This document shows, piece after piece, positions 51,611 through 61,077 of a DNA stretch of 64,000 nt. The notes beneath the pieces were generated by a model. The model had not been told where the DNA came from. It was given only the letters and a program-made list of their open reading frames with translations, and ran no database searches. Positions within the stretch are counted from its first letter, which is position 1. The number at the start of each line of letters is the position of its first letter. This DNA is from Fibrobacterota bacterium. GTDB lineage: Bacteria > Fibrobacterota > Chitinivibrionia > Chitinivibrionales > FEN-1185. The stretch lies in assembly GCA_003165595.1 (NCBI GenBank), contig PLWQ01000033.1, positions 21,085 to 85,084 of the forward strand, in the 5' to 3' direction. The position numbers and the translations under genes were made by a program.

Positions 51611-54600
51611 CTATCGAGACATCATGGCCCTCATCACGTCCTCCAGCTCGGCCAGGTTGTACGGCTTCCGAATCGAAGCGTCGAACGCGAAATCGCGGGG
51701 CCGTGCAATCACCGGGTCGTCGGAATAGCCGCTTGATGCGACAATCTTGACAGTTGGTGCAAGCTTCCGGAGTTGATCCTTGGTTGCCGTGCCGCCCATT
51801 CCGCCGGGGACGGTGAGGTCGAGAATAACAACGTCGAACGGCTTGCCCGATTGTGCCGCGCTTTGGAATTCGTCAATCGCCTCCTGCCCGTGCGAGGCCA
51901 CCGTCACGGCATAGCCCATGTTGCCGAGCATGGACTGCGCCACGTCACGGATGACATCCTCGTCGTCCATCACCAGCACCCGGCCGCTGCCCTTGAAACT
52001 GTTGCGTTGCTCAGCGACGTGCGCCGGCACCGCGGCCTTCCGGGACGCCGGAAGATAGATGGTGAACGTCGCGCCCATGCCCGGCCCGCTCTGCGCTTCG
52101 AGGGCGCCCTCATGCCGCTTCACAATAGAGTATGACGTTGCCAGCCCGAGGCCGCTACCTTTTTGTTTGGTGGTAAAAAACGGGTCAAAGATGCGCGATA
52201 GGTGCTCTTTGGCGATGCCGACCCCCTGGTCGCAAATGGAAACGCGCACGTAATTGCCCGCCGCAAGCTCCAGTGGGATCTCCCCGTCTGCCGGGACGTT
52301 TTCGGCGGTTATCGCCACTTCGCCGCCCATGGGCATCGCATCGCGCGCATTGATGACGATATTGTCGAGCACCTGGCTAATCTGGTTTTCGTCAACGTCG
52401 CACAGCCACAGGTCGTCCGCCAGGTCGAACGTCGCCCTCACCGATGACCCGCTCAGGGCAAAATGCACCGCATCGCGGATAAGGGGAGACAGCGAGTGAG
52501 GCTTTCGCGATGGCGCGCCTCCCTTGGAAAAGGTGAGGAGCTGGCCGGTAAGATCCTTTGCCCGTCCGAACACCGAAAACGCCTTGTCGAGATAATCCGC
52601 TGCCTTGTCGTTTTTCTTCACGCTCGATTTTGCAAGGTCGAGGTACCCGAACAGCCCGCTGAGCAGGTTGTTGAAATCGTGCGCGATGCCGCCGGCGAGC
52701 ACGCCCAGCGATTCCAGCTTCTGCGTATTTCGAAGCGCCAGATCCGCCTTGAGCTTCTCGGAAATATCGCGGAATACGAGCACAACGCCGATGACGACGC
52801 TGTCTTTGTCCCGGATGGGCGCACCGCTGTCGGCAATGGGGATTTCGCGGCCGTCTTTACTGATGAGAACCGTGTGGTTGGCCAGGCCGACAACCAGTCC
52901 CGAACTCAGCACTTTCTCAACCGGGCTTTCGAAGGGCTGCCGGGTGTCTTCGTTGATAATATCGAAAACGCCGGACAGCGGCCTGCCCCGGGCTTCGGCA
53001 AAAGGAACGCCGGTGAGCTGCTCCGCCACCTTGTTCATGAGCGAGACGCGGCCGTCAACATCGGTGGCGATGACGGCGTCGCCGATGCTGCGGAGCGTCA
53101 CCGCCAGACGTTCCTTTTCGGCAACCAGCGCGTCTTCGGCGCGTTTCTTCTCTGTGATATCCTCGAGAATCACCAGGCTGTATTGGTGCGTTCCCCGATC
53201 GTCGCGCAAGGATGACAGGGTGAGTGATCCATACAGGGTTTCGCCCGACTTCTTGACATACCGTTTTTCTGTTTTATAAACGGGGATTTCACCGCGGATG
53301 AGCTGTCCTACCGCGACCGCGTCACCGGTGAGGTGGTCGGGATGAGTGATGTCCTTAAAGGTGAGCTTCAACAGCTCCTGCTCGGTATACCCGAGCATAG
53401 CGCAGAACGCGGGGTTTACCGCGACGAAGACATTGTTTTTGTCCGACAGCGCCTTGCCAAGCGAGCTCTGTTCAAAAATCCGCCTGAACTTCTCCTCGCT
53501 CTCCTTGAGCGCCTGTTCGGCCATGTACCGTTCCGATATATCCAGAATCGTAGTCACCCGCAAATTCCTGCCGCCAGTTTGCATTGTGCGGCCCCGGATT
53601 TCCACGGGAAATTCACCGCCGCCCTTTCGAACCGCATGGAGTTCAATGGCGCCCGGTGTCTGCCGTTGCATGGTCGGGATAACCTTTTCGCGATCGGACG
53701 AAGCGACAAAGTCCCGAATCGGCTTGCCAATCACCTCCTCGCGGGTGAATCCGAACATGCGTGTCAGCTGGTCGTTAATGTCGATAATGAGCCCTTGTTC
53801 ACTCAGACAAACCCCTTCGAAAGCGGCATCAGTCAAGGCCCGGAGCCGTGCCTCGCTTTCCCTGAGCAATTCCTCTGCTTGTTTCCATTCGCTGACGTCG
53901 CGGAACACCAGTACCACGCCCAGAATATTTCCCTGAGCGTCGCGGATGGGCGCGCCGCTGTCTGCGATCGCGTGTTCGGTGCCATCCCGGGCGATGAGGG
54001 CGGTATGGTTGGCGAGGCCGACAACCGTTCCGTTTTTCAGCACCTTTTCAACCGGGTTTTCGCATTTTGCCCGGGTCTGCTCGTTGATAATATGGAAAAC
54101 CTCGAACAGCGGCCGGCCCGCGGCCTCGGTTACCACCCAGCCCGTGAGCTGCTCGGCCACCCCGTTCATCAGGGCTATCTCGCCTTTGGTGTCCGTTGTT
54201 ATCACGCCGTCGCCGATGCTGCGCAGTGTCACGAGCAGGCGCTCCTTTTCCGCGGCCAGCGACGCGGCGAGTTCCGATGTTTCCTTTTCCGCAAGATACA
54301 GGCGCTTGTACGCCTTCGACGACCGGTTTCGCTGAACCAGGGCGGTGACGACGCCGATCAACATGATAAGCAGAATGACCGCAACCATCGCGCGAACAAA
54401 AAGGGTCTGCGTGTCCGCGAACGCTTCGCTTTTGTCCAGCTTGGCGATCATGAACCAGGGCGTTCCGGGAATGGGCCGGGCAACGGCGAGCACGGGAACA
54501 CCACGGTAGTCCCTGCCTTCCATGGCGCCCCTGAAACCGGCAATGGCCCTGGAAGCGGGAAGTGCCGTGTCGTCCAAAGGGAGCCTCAGCGTAAGCGCGG

Positions 54601-55342
54601 CGTGCCTTTTATGCCGCAGTCGGTTGAGGAATATAACGCTGTCACCTTCTTTACGAACAAGAAGCACTTCCGCCGTGGGGCTGGGCAAAGGCCACGACTG
54701 AATGATCGGGAACAGGAAGTTCTTGGGGTCTATGTCCAGATCAACCGCGCCAATGGACGCGGTGTCTTTGCCCGCACGCGGGTACACCGGGACTATGAGG
54801 TCGAAATGGAGGTCGTTGGGGCCGGTGCCGTCCCTATGCAAATCGGACAGCATGATCCTGTGCAGCGAGAGCGAGGAATCGAAAAGAGGGCGTATTCCGG
54901 GCGCAATAGCCATGGCAAAGGTGTCGGGAAACGACAGTATCTTCCCACCACGGGCATCGAACAGTGTTACCGAGCGGTAGTGCCCTGCAATGACGAGCTG
55001 CGAAAGCCATTTGGAAAGCTCGGTCTTCGATGCTGCATCACGCACCGAACGGAAATGTTTTTCGAGAAGCAAGGAAACAAACGGATCACACCTGATCATC
55101 TCCGCATCCGTAAGCCGCTCATTCCGCCAGTTGATTATCTGGCCCGCTTTCAGGTCCGCGATCGTTGAAAGCTCGGCTTGTGCTTCCCGCTTGATCGCTT
55201 TTTCACGCTGCGTGTAGAACAGCCAGCCCAGGCCGATGATGCATAGCGAAAGGACAGCAAAAACGGAGATGAGAAAACCAGGACTTCCGCCGAAATTGAC
55301 CGGAGATTGCAGAGCCGGAGGCATGGATTTGTTACGCGTCAT
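51611..55342 (-). CDS. Hybrid histidine kinase with Cache-like sensor, four PAS domains and receiver
   Basis: 1243 residues from the ATG at 55342 (AGGAG 6 nt upstream). Helices at about 25-47 and 315-337 bound a periplasmic Cache-like domain (GAVDLDIDPKNF). Four PAS/PAC units cover about 365-865. The HisKA helix reads KLESLGVLAGGIAHDFNNLL with the phospho-acceptor H888. A HATPase_c domain follows (VINARDAM, DQGVGIA, GSGLGLATSYSIV). A C-terminal receiver has LVMDDED, the acceptor Asp in VVILDLTVPGG and the Lys in IRKPYN. Intact, in contrast to the paralogue at 1394-4123. No output gene is adjacent. Confidence 0.95.
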   Translation of the reverse strand: MTRNKSMPPALQSPVNFGGSPGFLISVFAVLSLCIIGLGWLFYTQREKAIKREAQAELSTIADLKAGQIINWRNERLTDAEMIRCDPFVSLLLEKHFRSVRDAASKTELSKWLSQLVIAGHYRSVTLFDARGGKILSFPDTFAMAIAPGIRPLFDSSLSLHRIMLSDLHRDGTGPNDLHFDLIVPVYPRAGKDTASIGAVDLDIDPKNFLFPIIQSWPLPSPTAEVLLVRKEGDSVIFLNRLRHKRHAALTLRLPLDDTALPASRAIAGFRGAMEGRDYRGVPVLAVARPIPGTPWFMIAKLDKSEAFADTQTLFVRAMVAVILLIMLIGVVTALVQRNRSSKAYKRLYLAEKETSELAASLAAEKERLLVTLRSIGDGVITTDTKGEIALMNGVAEQLTGWVVTEAAGRPLFEVFHIINEQTRAKCENPVEKVLKNGTVVGLANHTALIARDGTEHAIADSGAPIRDAQGNILGVVLVFRDVSEWKQAEELLRESEARLRALTDAAFEGVCLSEQGLIIDINDQLTRMFGFTREEVIGKPIRDFVASSDREKVIPTMQRQTPGAIELHAVRKGGGEFPVEIRGRTMQTGGRNLRVTTILDISERYMAEQALKESEEKFRRIFEQSSLGKALSDKNNVFVAVNPAFCAMLGYTEQELLKLTFKDITHPDHLTGDAVAVGQLIRGEIPVYKTEKRYVKKSGETLYGSLTLSSLRDDRGTHQYSLVILEDITEKKRAEDALVAEKERLAVTLRSIGDAVIATDVDGRVSLMNKVAEQLTGVPFAEARGRPLSGVFDIINEDTRQPFESPVEKVLSSGLVVGLANHTVLISKDGREIPIADSGAPIRDKDSVVIGVVLVFRDISEKLKADLALRNTQKLESLGVLAGGIAHDFNNLLSGLFGYLDLAKSSVKKNDKAADYLDKAFSVFGRAKDLTGQLLTFSKGGAPSRKPHSLSPLIRDAVHFALSGSSVRATFDLADDLWLCDVDENQISQVLDNIVINARDAMPMGGEVAITAENVPADGEIPLELAAGNYVRVSICDQGVGIAKEHLSRIFDPFFTTKQKGSGLGLATSYSIVKRHEGALEAQSGPGMGATFTIYLPASRKAAVPAHVAEQRNSFKGSGRVLVMDDEDVIRDVAQSMLGNMGYAVTVASHGQEAIDEFQSAAQSGKPFDVVILDLTVPGGMGGTATKDQLRKLAPTVKIVASSGYSDDPVIARPRDFAFDASIRKPYNLAELEDVMRAMMSR

Positions 55343-55600
55343 CGGCATCTCCTCGCATGCTTTGACGCCTGCCGGGCGGCAGGTGCCGGGGAAAGGATTC
55401 TATGCTAATATAAGCATTAGGAGTCCGGAATGAAATCATTTGTTGGAGCGTGATTCTTGCCCCACCGCACTCTATCACCAGTGTCTGTCGTTGCCTGCAT
55501 TCGAAAGCAACCAATCGACGCGCTTATTCCGGCCAAGTCCGAAATAGTATATTAGGTCCTTTGTGCCGGCACTCATTAAAAATTGACGGACTGGAATCAT

Positions 55601-56905
55601 ATGGACCCTATTACGCTCCTCCCCGCTTTTGCCAGGGTCGGGGCATCGTTCCTGGGCATTCTTGTCGCCTACCGCTTCGGGCTCGGGCTCGGCTACTCGA
55701 TACTCCTTTTCGCCTCCATATTGACATTGTGGACCGGCGCCGGACTCGCCGGCGTCGCATTCCAGGCCCGCATGATGGCATCGCCGGAAAACTATCTGCT
55801 GCTTGCCGTTGTCCTGATGCTGTTGTTTTTTACCGAAGCGCTCGATAAAACCGGCAGAATGCGGCGCACCATCGATGCTCTGGAAGCATGGCTCAAGAGT
55901 CCGCGGCTTCTGCTTGCAGGTTTTCCCGCCCTCGTGGGGCTGCTGCCCATGCCGGGTGGCGCCCTGTTCTCCGCGCCGCTCGTTGCAGCGGTGGACAAGG
56001 ACAACCGGCTCCAGCCTGCTCACAAGGTGGCCATCAATTACTGGTTCAGGCATATCTGGGAATACTGGTGGCCGCTGTATCCGGGGATAATTCTGGCGAT
56101 CAAGTACTCTGGAATTTCATCCGCGCTGTTCTTTCTGATCCAGATGCCCTACACCGTCGTTTCCGCGGCGGCGGGATTTTTCTTTATTATGCGGAAAGTG
56201 GATGAACCGCAAGGCGGCGTATCGCTGGGCACACTCGATATCCGTGCTGCCGTGTCGGCGCTATGGCCCATTGCGATACTGGTTGTCCTGTCGCTTGCCG
56301 GATCGTTTGCGCTCCCGGCCATTGGAATGACAAGGACCCTTGCAAATATGGTGGGCATGGTTGCAGGGTTGGTTGTAGGACTTGTCGCTGTGTTTGCCGG
56401 GAAGCCTGCCGCGCTCGGCCGCGCGGCGACCATGTTTGCAAAAAAGAATACCTGGGACATGATGCTGCTCGTGCTCGGAATCCAGGTGTTTTCCGCGGCG
56501 CTTACCTGTCCGCTTAACGGCGGGACGCACACGACTCTTGTCACCGGCATGCGAGATGAGTTTCTTTCCATGGGAATACCTATGGGGCTCGTTATCGCGC
56601 TCATACCGTTTATCTCCGGCGCCGTGACGGGCGTGGCATTCGGTTTTGTGGGTGCGAGTTTTCCCATCGTGTTCGCCCTGCTCGGCACGTCACCCGCCCT
56701 TCATGTCGTGTGCGCGGCGACGGTATTCGCCTTCGGGTGCGGATACGTGGGCATGCTCCTGTCGCCGGTGCACATCTGTTTCGTGGTGACAAACGAATAC
56801 TTCAAAACAGGGCTGTATAGCTCGTACCGGTACATTCTCGCGCCCGCGCTTGCCGTGCTTGCGGCATGTTTGATCATGTCGGGCGTGTATTATTATCTCC
56901 TTTAA
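55601..56905 (+). CDS. DUF401-family membrane permease
   Basis: 434 residues from the ATG at 55601; an in-frame TTG at 55583 is less likely. About 11 hydrophobic helices. Conserved GLLPMPGGALFSAPLVA and HIWEYWWPLYPGIIL blocks match the DUF401 family, related to citrate/lactate-type ion transporters. The later CPLNGGTHTTLVTGM and FISGAVTGVAFGFVGASFPI are the second half of its internal repeat. It ends 10 bp before the RmlD-like gene, so the two are likely one transcript. Substrate unknown. Confidence 0.75.
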   Translation: MDPITLLPAFARVGASFLGILVAYRFGLGLGYSILLFASILTLWTGAGLAGVAFQARMMASPENYLLLAVVLMLLFFTEALDKTGRMRRTIDALEAWLKSPRLLLAGFPALVGLLPMPGGALFSAPLVAAVDKDNRLQPAHKVAINYWFRHIWEYWWPLYPGIILAIKYSGISSALFFLIQMPYTVVSAAAGFFFIMRKVDEPQGGVSLGTLDIRAAVSALWPIAILVVLSLAGSFALPAIGMTRTLANMVGMVAGLVVGLVAVFAGKPAALGRAATMFAKKNTWDMMLLVLGIQVFSAALTCPLNGGTHTTLVTGMRDEFLSMGIPMGLVIALIPFISGAVTGVAFGFVGASFPIVFALLGTSPALHVVCAATVFAFGCGYVGMLLSPVHICFVVTNEYFKTGLYSSYRYILAPALAVLAACLIMSGVYYYLL

Positions 56906-56915
56906 TGGGAGGCCT

Positions 56916-57821
56916 ATGAAGAAACTCCTGGTTACCGGTGCATCCGGATTTCTCGGGTACAACGTGTGCGCGGTCGCGCGCGATTCGTGGGACGTATTCG
57001 GAACGTTTCACAAGCATCCCATGGCTATGGACAACGTAAAAACCCTGCAGGTCGATCTTGCCGACCAGGAACCGCTCTCCATCATCTTACGCGACATCCG
57101 GCCCGACGCGGTGATCCACTGCGCGGCAAATCCCGATCCGAATTATTGTCAGCAGAATCCGGCCACATCGTACCGGAACAATGTGCAGGCGTCAATCGTG
57201 GTCGCCTCACTGTGCGCCAAGCAGGGCATTGCCTGCGTGTACACGTCGACCGACCTGGTGTTCGGCGGCGACAGGGCGCCCTACGACGAACTGTGCCCCA
57301 CGGGCCCCATAAGCGTCTACGGAGAACACAAAGTAGCGGCCGAAAAGGGCATGACCGAGGCATATCCCGATGTTACCGTCTGCCGCATGCCGCTCATGTT
57401 CGGCGACGCGCCGCCGCCTGCAAAAAGTTTCATTCAGCCCATGATTTCCGCTCTTGTCAACGATCGGGAGCTGAGGCTCTTTTCCGACGAGCACCGCACG
57501 CCGGTAAGCGGCGTTACCGCGGCCCGGGGTCTGCTCCTCGCGCTCGAGATGTCTCCCGGACTCCTGCATCTTGGCGGAAGGGAACGGATTTCCCGGTATG
57601 ATTTCGGCCGTCTGCTCGCCGCGGCGCTCGGCAGGGATGGTGCCGCACTCGTGCCAGCGCTGCAGAAAGAGCTTGCGTTTCCCGCGCCGCGGCCCAGGGA
57701 TGTTTCGCTCACGAGCGAAAAGGCGTTTGATCTCGGATACGATCCGAAACCGCTTGCGGAACAACTTGCGGAGTTGGAATGCGTAAGGTCGGCCGGAAGG
57801 ACCCGCAATCCGGCCTCATAG
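56916..57821 (+). CDS. RmlD-like sugar-nucleotide reductase (SDR)
   Basis: 301 residues with RBS GGGAGG. GASGFLGYNVC binds NAD(P)H, SVYGEHKVAAEKG contains the catalytic Tyr-X3-Lys, and STDLVFGGDRAPYDE is the RmlD-type Thr/Asp segment. RmlD makes dTDP-L-rhamnose; related proteins act as methionine adenosyltransferase regulators or other reductases. The genes for RmlA, B and C are not seen beside it, so the exact substrate stays open. It could feed the rhamnosyltransferase-like enzymes in the glycan locus. Confidence 0.7.
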   Translation: MKKLLVTGASGFLGYNVCAVARDSWDVFGTFHKHPMAMDNVKTLQVDLADQEPLSIILRDIRPDAVIHCAANPDPNYCQQNPATSYRNNVQASIVVASLCAKQGIACVYTSTDLVFGGDRAPYDELCPTGPISVYGEHKVAAEKGMTEAYPDVTVCRMPLMFGDAPPPAKSFIQPMISALVNDRELRLFSDEHRTPVSGVTAARGLLLALEMSPGLLHLGGRERISRYDFGRLLAAALGRDGAALVPALQKELAFPAPRPRDVSLTSEKAFDLGYDPKPLAEQLAELECVRSAGRTRNPAS

Positions 57822-57886
57822 TCGCGCTGGAGGCAACCGTCCGGGCGCCTCTTCACAGATGCGTCGGCATGCAGCCGCGGGGGAGG

Positions 57887-58474
57887 TCAGGACTCAACTG
57901 CGGGGCTTGCCATACCCCAGTTGGAGGGGAACACGCCGGTGGGACATATCGCCTGGCAGTCCATGCATTTCTTGCAGGTGTCGTCGTACCGGGACAGCGG
58001 AATCCATGCCACTTCACGGTGAACGCCGCGTCCCACGAACCCGATGCAGTCCGCCTTTTTCACTTCTTGACAATAGCGAACACACAGCCCGCACAGAACG
58101 CAGTACTCCAGTGACCGTTTGTACCGTGAGCGGGAGACTCCGTAGCGCCGGGCGTAACGCTGAATGTCGGTATTCTCGTGCAAAGAAGCGAACAGGATCT
58201 CCAGCACCAGCTTTCTGGCCCGTTGCACGCGCGGGGAGTCGGTTTCCACGGTGAGGCCGTTCTTGACGTAATATCCGCACGAAGCCACCAGCTGCGAGCG
58301 GGCGCCCTGTTTCAATTCAACAAGGCACAGTCTGCAACTGCCGTGAGGCAGCAGGTCCTTGTGATGGCAGAGCGTGGGAACGTCGATGCCGAGCGATCGT
58401 GCGGCATCCAGAATGGTTTCACCGCTGCGGGCCTCGACGGATTTTCCGTCTATGGTCAGTGTGATGGAGTTCAT
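57887..58474 (-). CDS. HoxU/HndD-N-like ferredoxin subunit of an NADH diaphorase
   Basis: 195 residues from the ATG at 58474. The N-terminal [2Fe-2S] domain has C36, C47, C50 and C66. Two [4Fe-4S] sites follow: C125, C128, C131, C135 and C167, C170, C173, C177. Between them, where HndD, HoxU and NuoG carry a His-Cys3 cluster, only H99 remains and no Cys. The protein stops where the H-cluster domain of [FeFe]-hydrogenases would begin. It would pass electrons from the NuoF-like subunit to an unidentified partner. Third gene of the operon. Confidence 0.8.
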   Translation of the reverse strand: MNSITLTIDGKSVEARSGETILDAARSLGIDVPTLCHHKDLLPHGSCRLCLVELKQGARSQLVASCGYYVKNGLTVETDSPRVQRARKLVLEILFASLHENTDIQRYARRYGVSRSRYKRSLEYCVLCGLCVRYCQEVKKADCIGFVGRGVHREVAWIPLSRYDDTCKKCMDCQAICPTGVFPSNWGMASPAVES

Positions 58475-58511
58475 ACAACCTGCACGATCCTGCTGGCCCG
58501 GAAAGGCCCTG

Positions 58512-60395
58512 CTATTGCTTTTGTAAATTTGCAAGCGAAGACGCGGGCGACATCTTGGTCACTGCGCCGAACTTTGACGGGCACACCTCCAGACAGACTC
58601 CGCACTTGATGCACAGCGCCTGATCGATGCGGTGGGCCGACTTGGCAACGCCACCGATCGCGCAAACGGGGCACTGTTTGCGGCAGAGCCCGCATCCCGT
58701 GCATTTCGCCGCGGCGATGTGAAACGCAATAAGCGATTTGCAGGCCAGGGCGCTGCAGCGCTTTTGAAAAATGTGCTCCTCGTATTCCTTCCTGAAATAC
58801 CGCAGCGTGCTCATCACCGGGTTAGCGGCGGAACTGCCCAGCCCGCACAGCGACGCTTCGGACAGGAGCACGGCGATGTCTTCCAGAAAGTCAAGGTCGT
58901 CGGGTTTGCCCTGCCCTTTCACGATGCGATTGAGAATCGACGACATTTCGGAGATGCCCTCGCGGCATGGCAGGCATTTTCCGCATGATTCCTCCTTGAG
59001 GAAATCGACGAAGTACCTCGCGACGTCAACCATGCACGAATCGTCGTCCATCACGATCATGCCGCCGGAGCCCATCATGGAGCCGAGCCCGGCAAGCGTG
59101 TCGAAATCCACCTTCGCGTCGAGGTGCTGCGCCGGGATGCAGCCGCCGGAAGGGCCGCCCGTCTGGACCGCCTTGAAGGTCTTGCCGTTCTGCATCCCGC
59201 CGCCGATATCGAAAACGATCTGCCGCAACGTGGCGCCCATGGGCACTTCAACGAGCCCGGTATTTCTCACCTTGCCAACCAGCGAGAAAATCTTGGTCCC
59301 CGTGCTCGCGGCGGTGCCGGCTGACGAAAACCAGTCGGCGCCTTTTGCCACTATCAAGGGAACATTTGCCCACGTTTCCACATTGTTAAGCGTAGTGGGT
59401 TTTCCCCTCAGGCCGCTCTCGGACATGCGGACATATTTGAGCCGCGGCTCGCCCACATGGCCTTCAATAGCCGAGAGAAGCGCGCTGGATTCTCCCGAAA
59501 CAAACGCGCCGGCGCCCTGGTGAATGCCAACGCGAAAAGAGAAAGGCGAACCCAGAATGTTGTCCCCGAGAAGTCCTTTTTCCTCGGCTTGAGCAATTGC
59601 CCGCCGGGCGTTTTCGAGCGCCAGGGGGTACTCCTGCCTGATGTAGAAATAGCCCTGGGCCGCGCCGACGGCGTAGGCGCCGATCAGGAGCCCTTCCAGC
59701 ACCGAATGGGGATTTCCTTCCAGCAGGCTTCGGTCCATGTAGGCGCCGGGATCGCCCTCGTCGCCATTGACAACCACATATTTTACGGGATCGGCAGCGC
59801 TTCGAGTCGCTTCCCATTTTGTCGCGGTTGGAAAGCCGCCGCCGCCGCGCCCCCGAAGGCCGGCTTTCCGAATCTCTTCGATCACCTGCTGCGGCGTCAG
59901 GGAAAAGAGCGCGCGCGCCAGAGCCGCGTACCCGCCGCATCCGATGTAGTCGTTGATGTCGGTCGGGTCCAACACGGTGTTGTTGGCCAGCAGGCGCCGT
60001 TTCTGATGGGCGTAGAACGGAATCTCGGAATGCCGGGCGAAAAGCTTTCCGCCGTCCCGCCAGACAAGATCTTCCACCACAAGGCCGTTCTCAACGGTTT
60101 TCGAAACAATTTCCGGAATGCGCTCCGGGGTAACGCTCAGATAGCAGATCTCAGAGGGGAACACGATGAGAATGGGGCCGCGCTCACAAAAACCGTGGCA
60201 GCCGGTCCGTTTGACAGTCACATTTCTCAGCCCGCGTTTCGCAAGCTCGGCACTAAGCGCATCAAAGACTTTCTTCGATCCGTTCGCGCCGCACCCGGTT
60301 CCGCAGCACAGGGAAAGCGTCACGCCGGCCTTGTTTCCCTCAGCGACACGCTGCCGGAGGTTTTCGAGATCTTGCGCTGACGCCAATTTGTTCAC
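58512..60395 (-). CDS. NuoF/HndC-like NADH-binding flavoprotein subunit
   Basis: 627 residues from a GTG with AAGGA upstream. N-terminal thioredoxin-like [2Fe-2S] domain with C31, C35, C66 and C70. Then the FMN/NADH site (GLRGRGGGGFPTATKWEA, NGDEGDPGAYMDRS), the SLBB domain, and the N3 cluster ESCGKCLPCREG with a distal Cys in LCGLGSSA. Two C-terminal ferredoxin motifs follow, CTGCGLCRKQCP and CIKCGVCLEVCP. This is the form found in electron-bifurcating hydrogenases and NAD-linked dehydrogenases. It oxidises or reduces NAD(H) in the cytoplasm. Confidence 0.9.
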   Translation of the reverse strand: MNKLASAQDLENLRQRVAEGNKAGVTLSLCCGTGCGANGSKKVFDALSAELAKRGLRNVTVKRTGCHGFCERGPILIVFPSEICYLSVTPERIPEIVSKTVENGLVVEDLVWRDGGKLFARHSEIPFYAHQKRRLLANNTVLDPTDINDYIGCGGYAALARALFSLTPQQVIEEIRKAGLRGRGGGGFPTATKWEATRSAADPVKYVVVNGDEGDPGAYMDRSLLEGNPHSVLEGLLIGAYAVGAAQGYFYIRQEYPLALENARRAIAQAEEKGLLGDNILGSPFSFRVGIHQGAGAFVSGESSALLSAIEGHVGEPRLKYVRMSESGLRGKPTTLNNVETWANVPLIVAKGADWFSSAGTAASTGTKIFSLVGKVRNTGLVEVPMGATLRQIVFDIGGGMQNGKTFKAVQTGGPSGGCIPAQHLDAKVDFDTLAGLGSMMGSGGMIVMDDDSCMVDVARYFVDFLKEESCGKCLPCREGISEMSSILNRIVKGQGKPDDLDFLEDIAVLLSEASLCGLGSSAANPVMSTLRYFRKEYEEHIFQKRCSALACKSLIAFHIAAAKCTGCGLCRKQCPVCAIGGVAKSAHRIDQALCIKCGVCLEVCPSKFGAVTKMSPASSLANLQKQ

Positions 60396-60404
60396 GGCCG
60401 TTCC

Positions 60405-60875
60405 TTACTTGTATTGGCCCAGAATCCTGTCGAAATCAGAATTCGACGGATTACTGAAGTACGATTCGTCGATTGCAATCACCGGGCCCAGGGCGCAGCA
60501 ACCCATGCAGTTTACGGTCAGGAGCGTAAACCTGCCGTCGCTTGAGGTTCCGCCCGACTTGACGCCCAGTTTCCGGGAAATCCGGTCGAGCAGCGTGGGC
60601 GCTCCGCGCACGTGGCACGCAGTGCCCAGGCACACGGTGACGAGATGTCTGCCGCGCTCGGTGAGGCTGAAGGCTTTGTAGAATGTGGCGATCTCGTACA
60701 CTCTGGGCAGCGGCACATGGAGACGTTCCGCGATATGTTCCAGGGATTCTCCGGAAAGCCAGCGGTTTTCCTTCTGCACGTCGAGAAGTATCTGGATGAG
60801 TGTGCCGCGCTCGCCGCCGTAGCGGTTTATGATTTTGTCGACAAGCGCGAACGCGGATGCGCCATCATCGGTCAC
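60405..60875 (-). CDS. NuoE/HndA-like [2Fe-2S] thioredoxin subunit
   Basis: 156 residues from a GTG with GGAGG upstream. HVPLPRVYEIATFYKAFSL is the family signature. Cluster ligands are C82, C87, C123 and C127 (CLGTAC, CMGCC). First gene of the three-gene diaphorase operon, 9 bp before the NuoF-like gene. The 202-bp gap upstream to nudC holds a hairpin (CCCGCC/GGCGGG) and the two divergent starts. Confidence 0.9.
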   Translation of the reverse strand: MTDDGASAFALVDKIINRYGGERGTLIQILLDVQKENRWLSGESLEHIAERLHVPLPRVYEIATFYKAFSLTERGRHLVTVCLGTACHVRGAPTLLDRISRKLGVKSGGTSSDGRFTLLTVNCMGCCALGPVIAIDESYFSNPSNSDFDRILGQYK

Positions 60876-61077
60876 AAAGTCCTCCAGGACGAAAGTTCTA
60901 GAATATACTTCGCCAGCAAGAATGGTAGTGGCATTTGGGATTCCGCGGCAGGTCTTTAATCATATCCTGCGCTGGGATACCGCAGGGCGCGACAAAGATT
61001 CGCAACGGTTTCGAGAGGGGAGTATTTTGGGAGGAATAAGCCCGCCGCAGGCGGGTTAAGGAAAGGACGTCGTTTTC

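Noticed and set aside
53333-55168. 611-codon plus-strand frame and similar long frames (for example 2816-3997, 34986-36107, 5543-6721)
   Set aside because: They lie opposite strong genes in GC-rich DNA, have Arg/Gly/Ala-rich translations and no motifs.
61030-61058. CCCGCC-GCA-GGCGGG hairpin before nudC
   Set aside because: Too short and GC-biased to be distinguished from chance in this DNA; no T-run.
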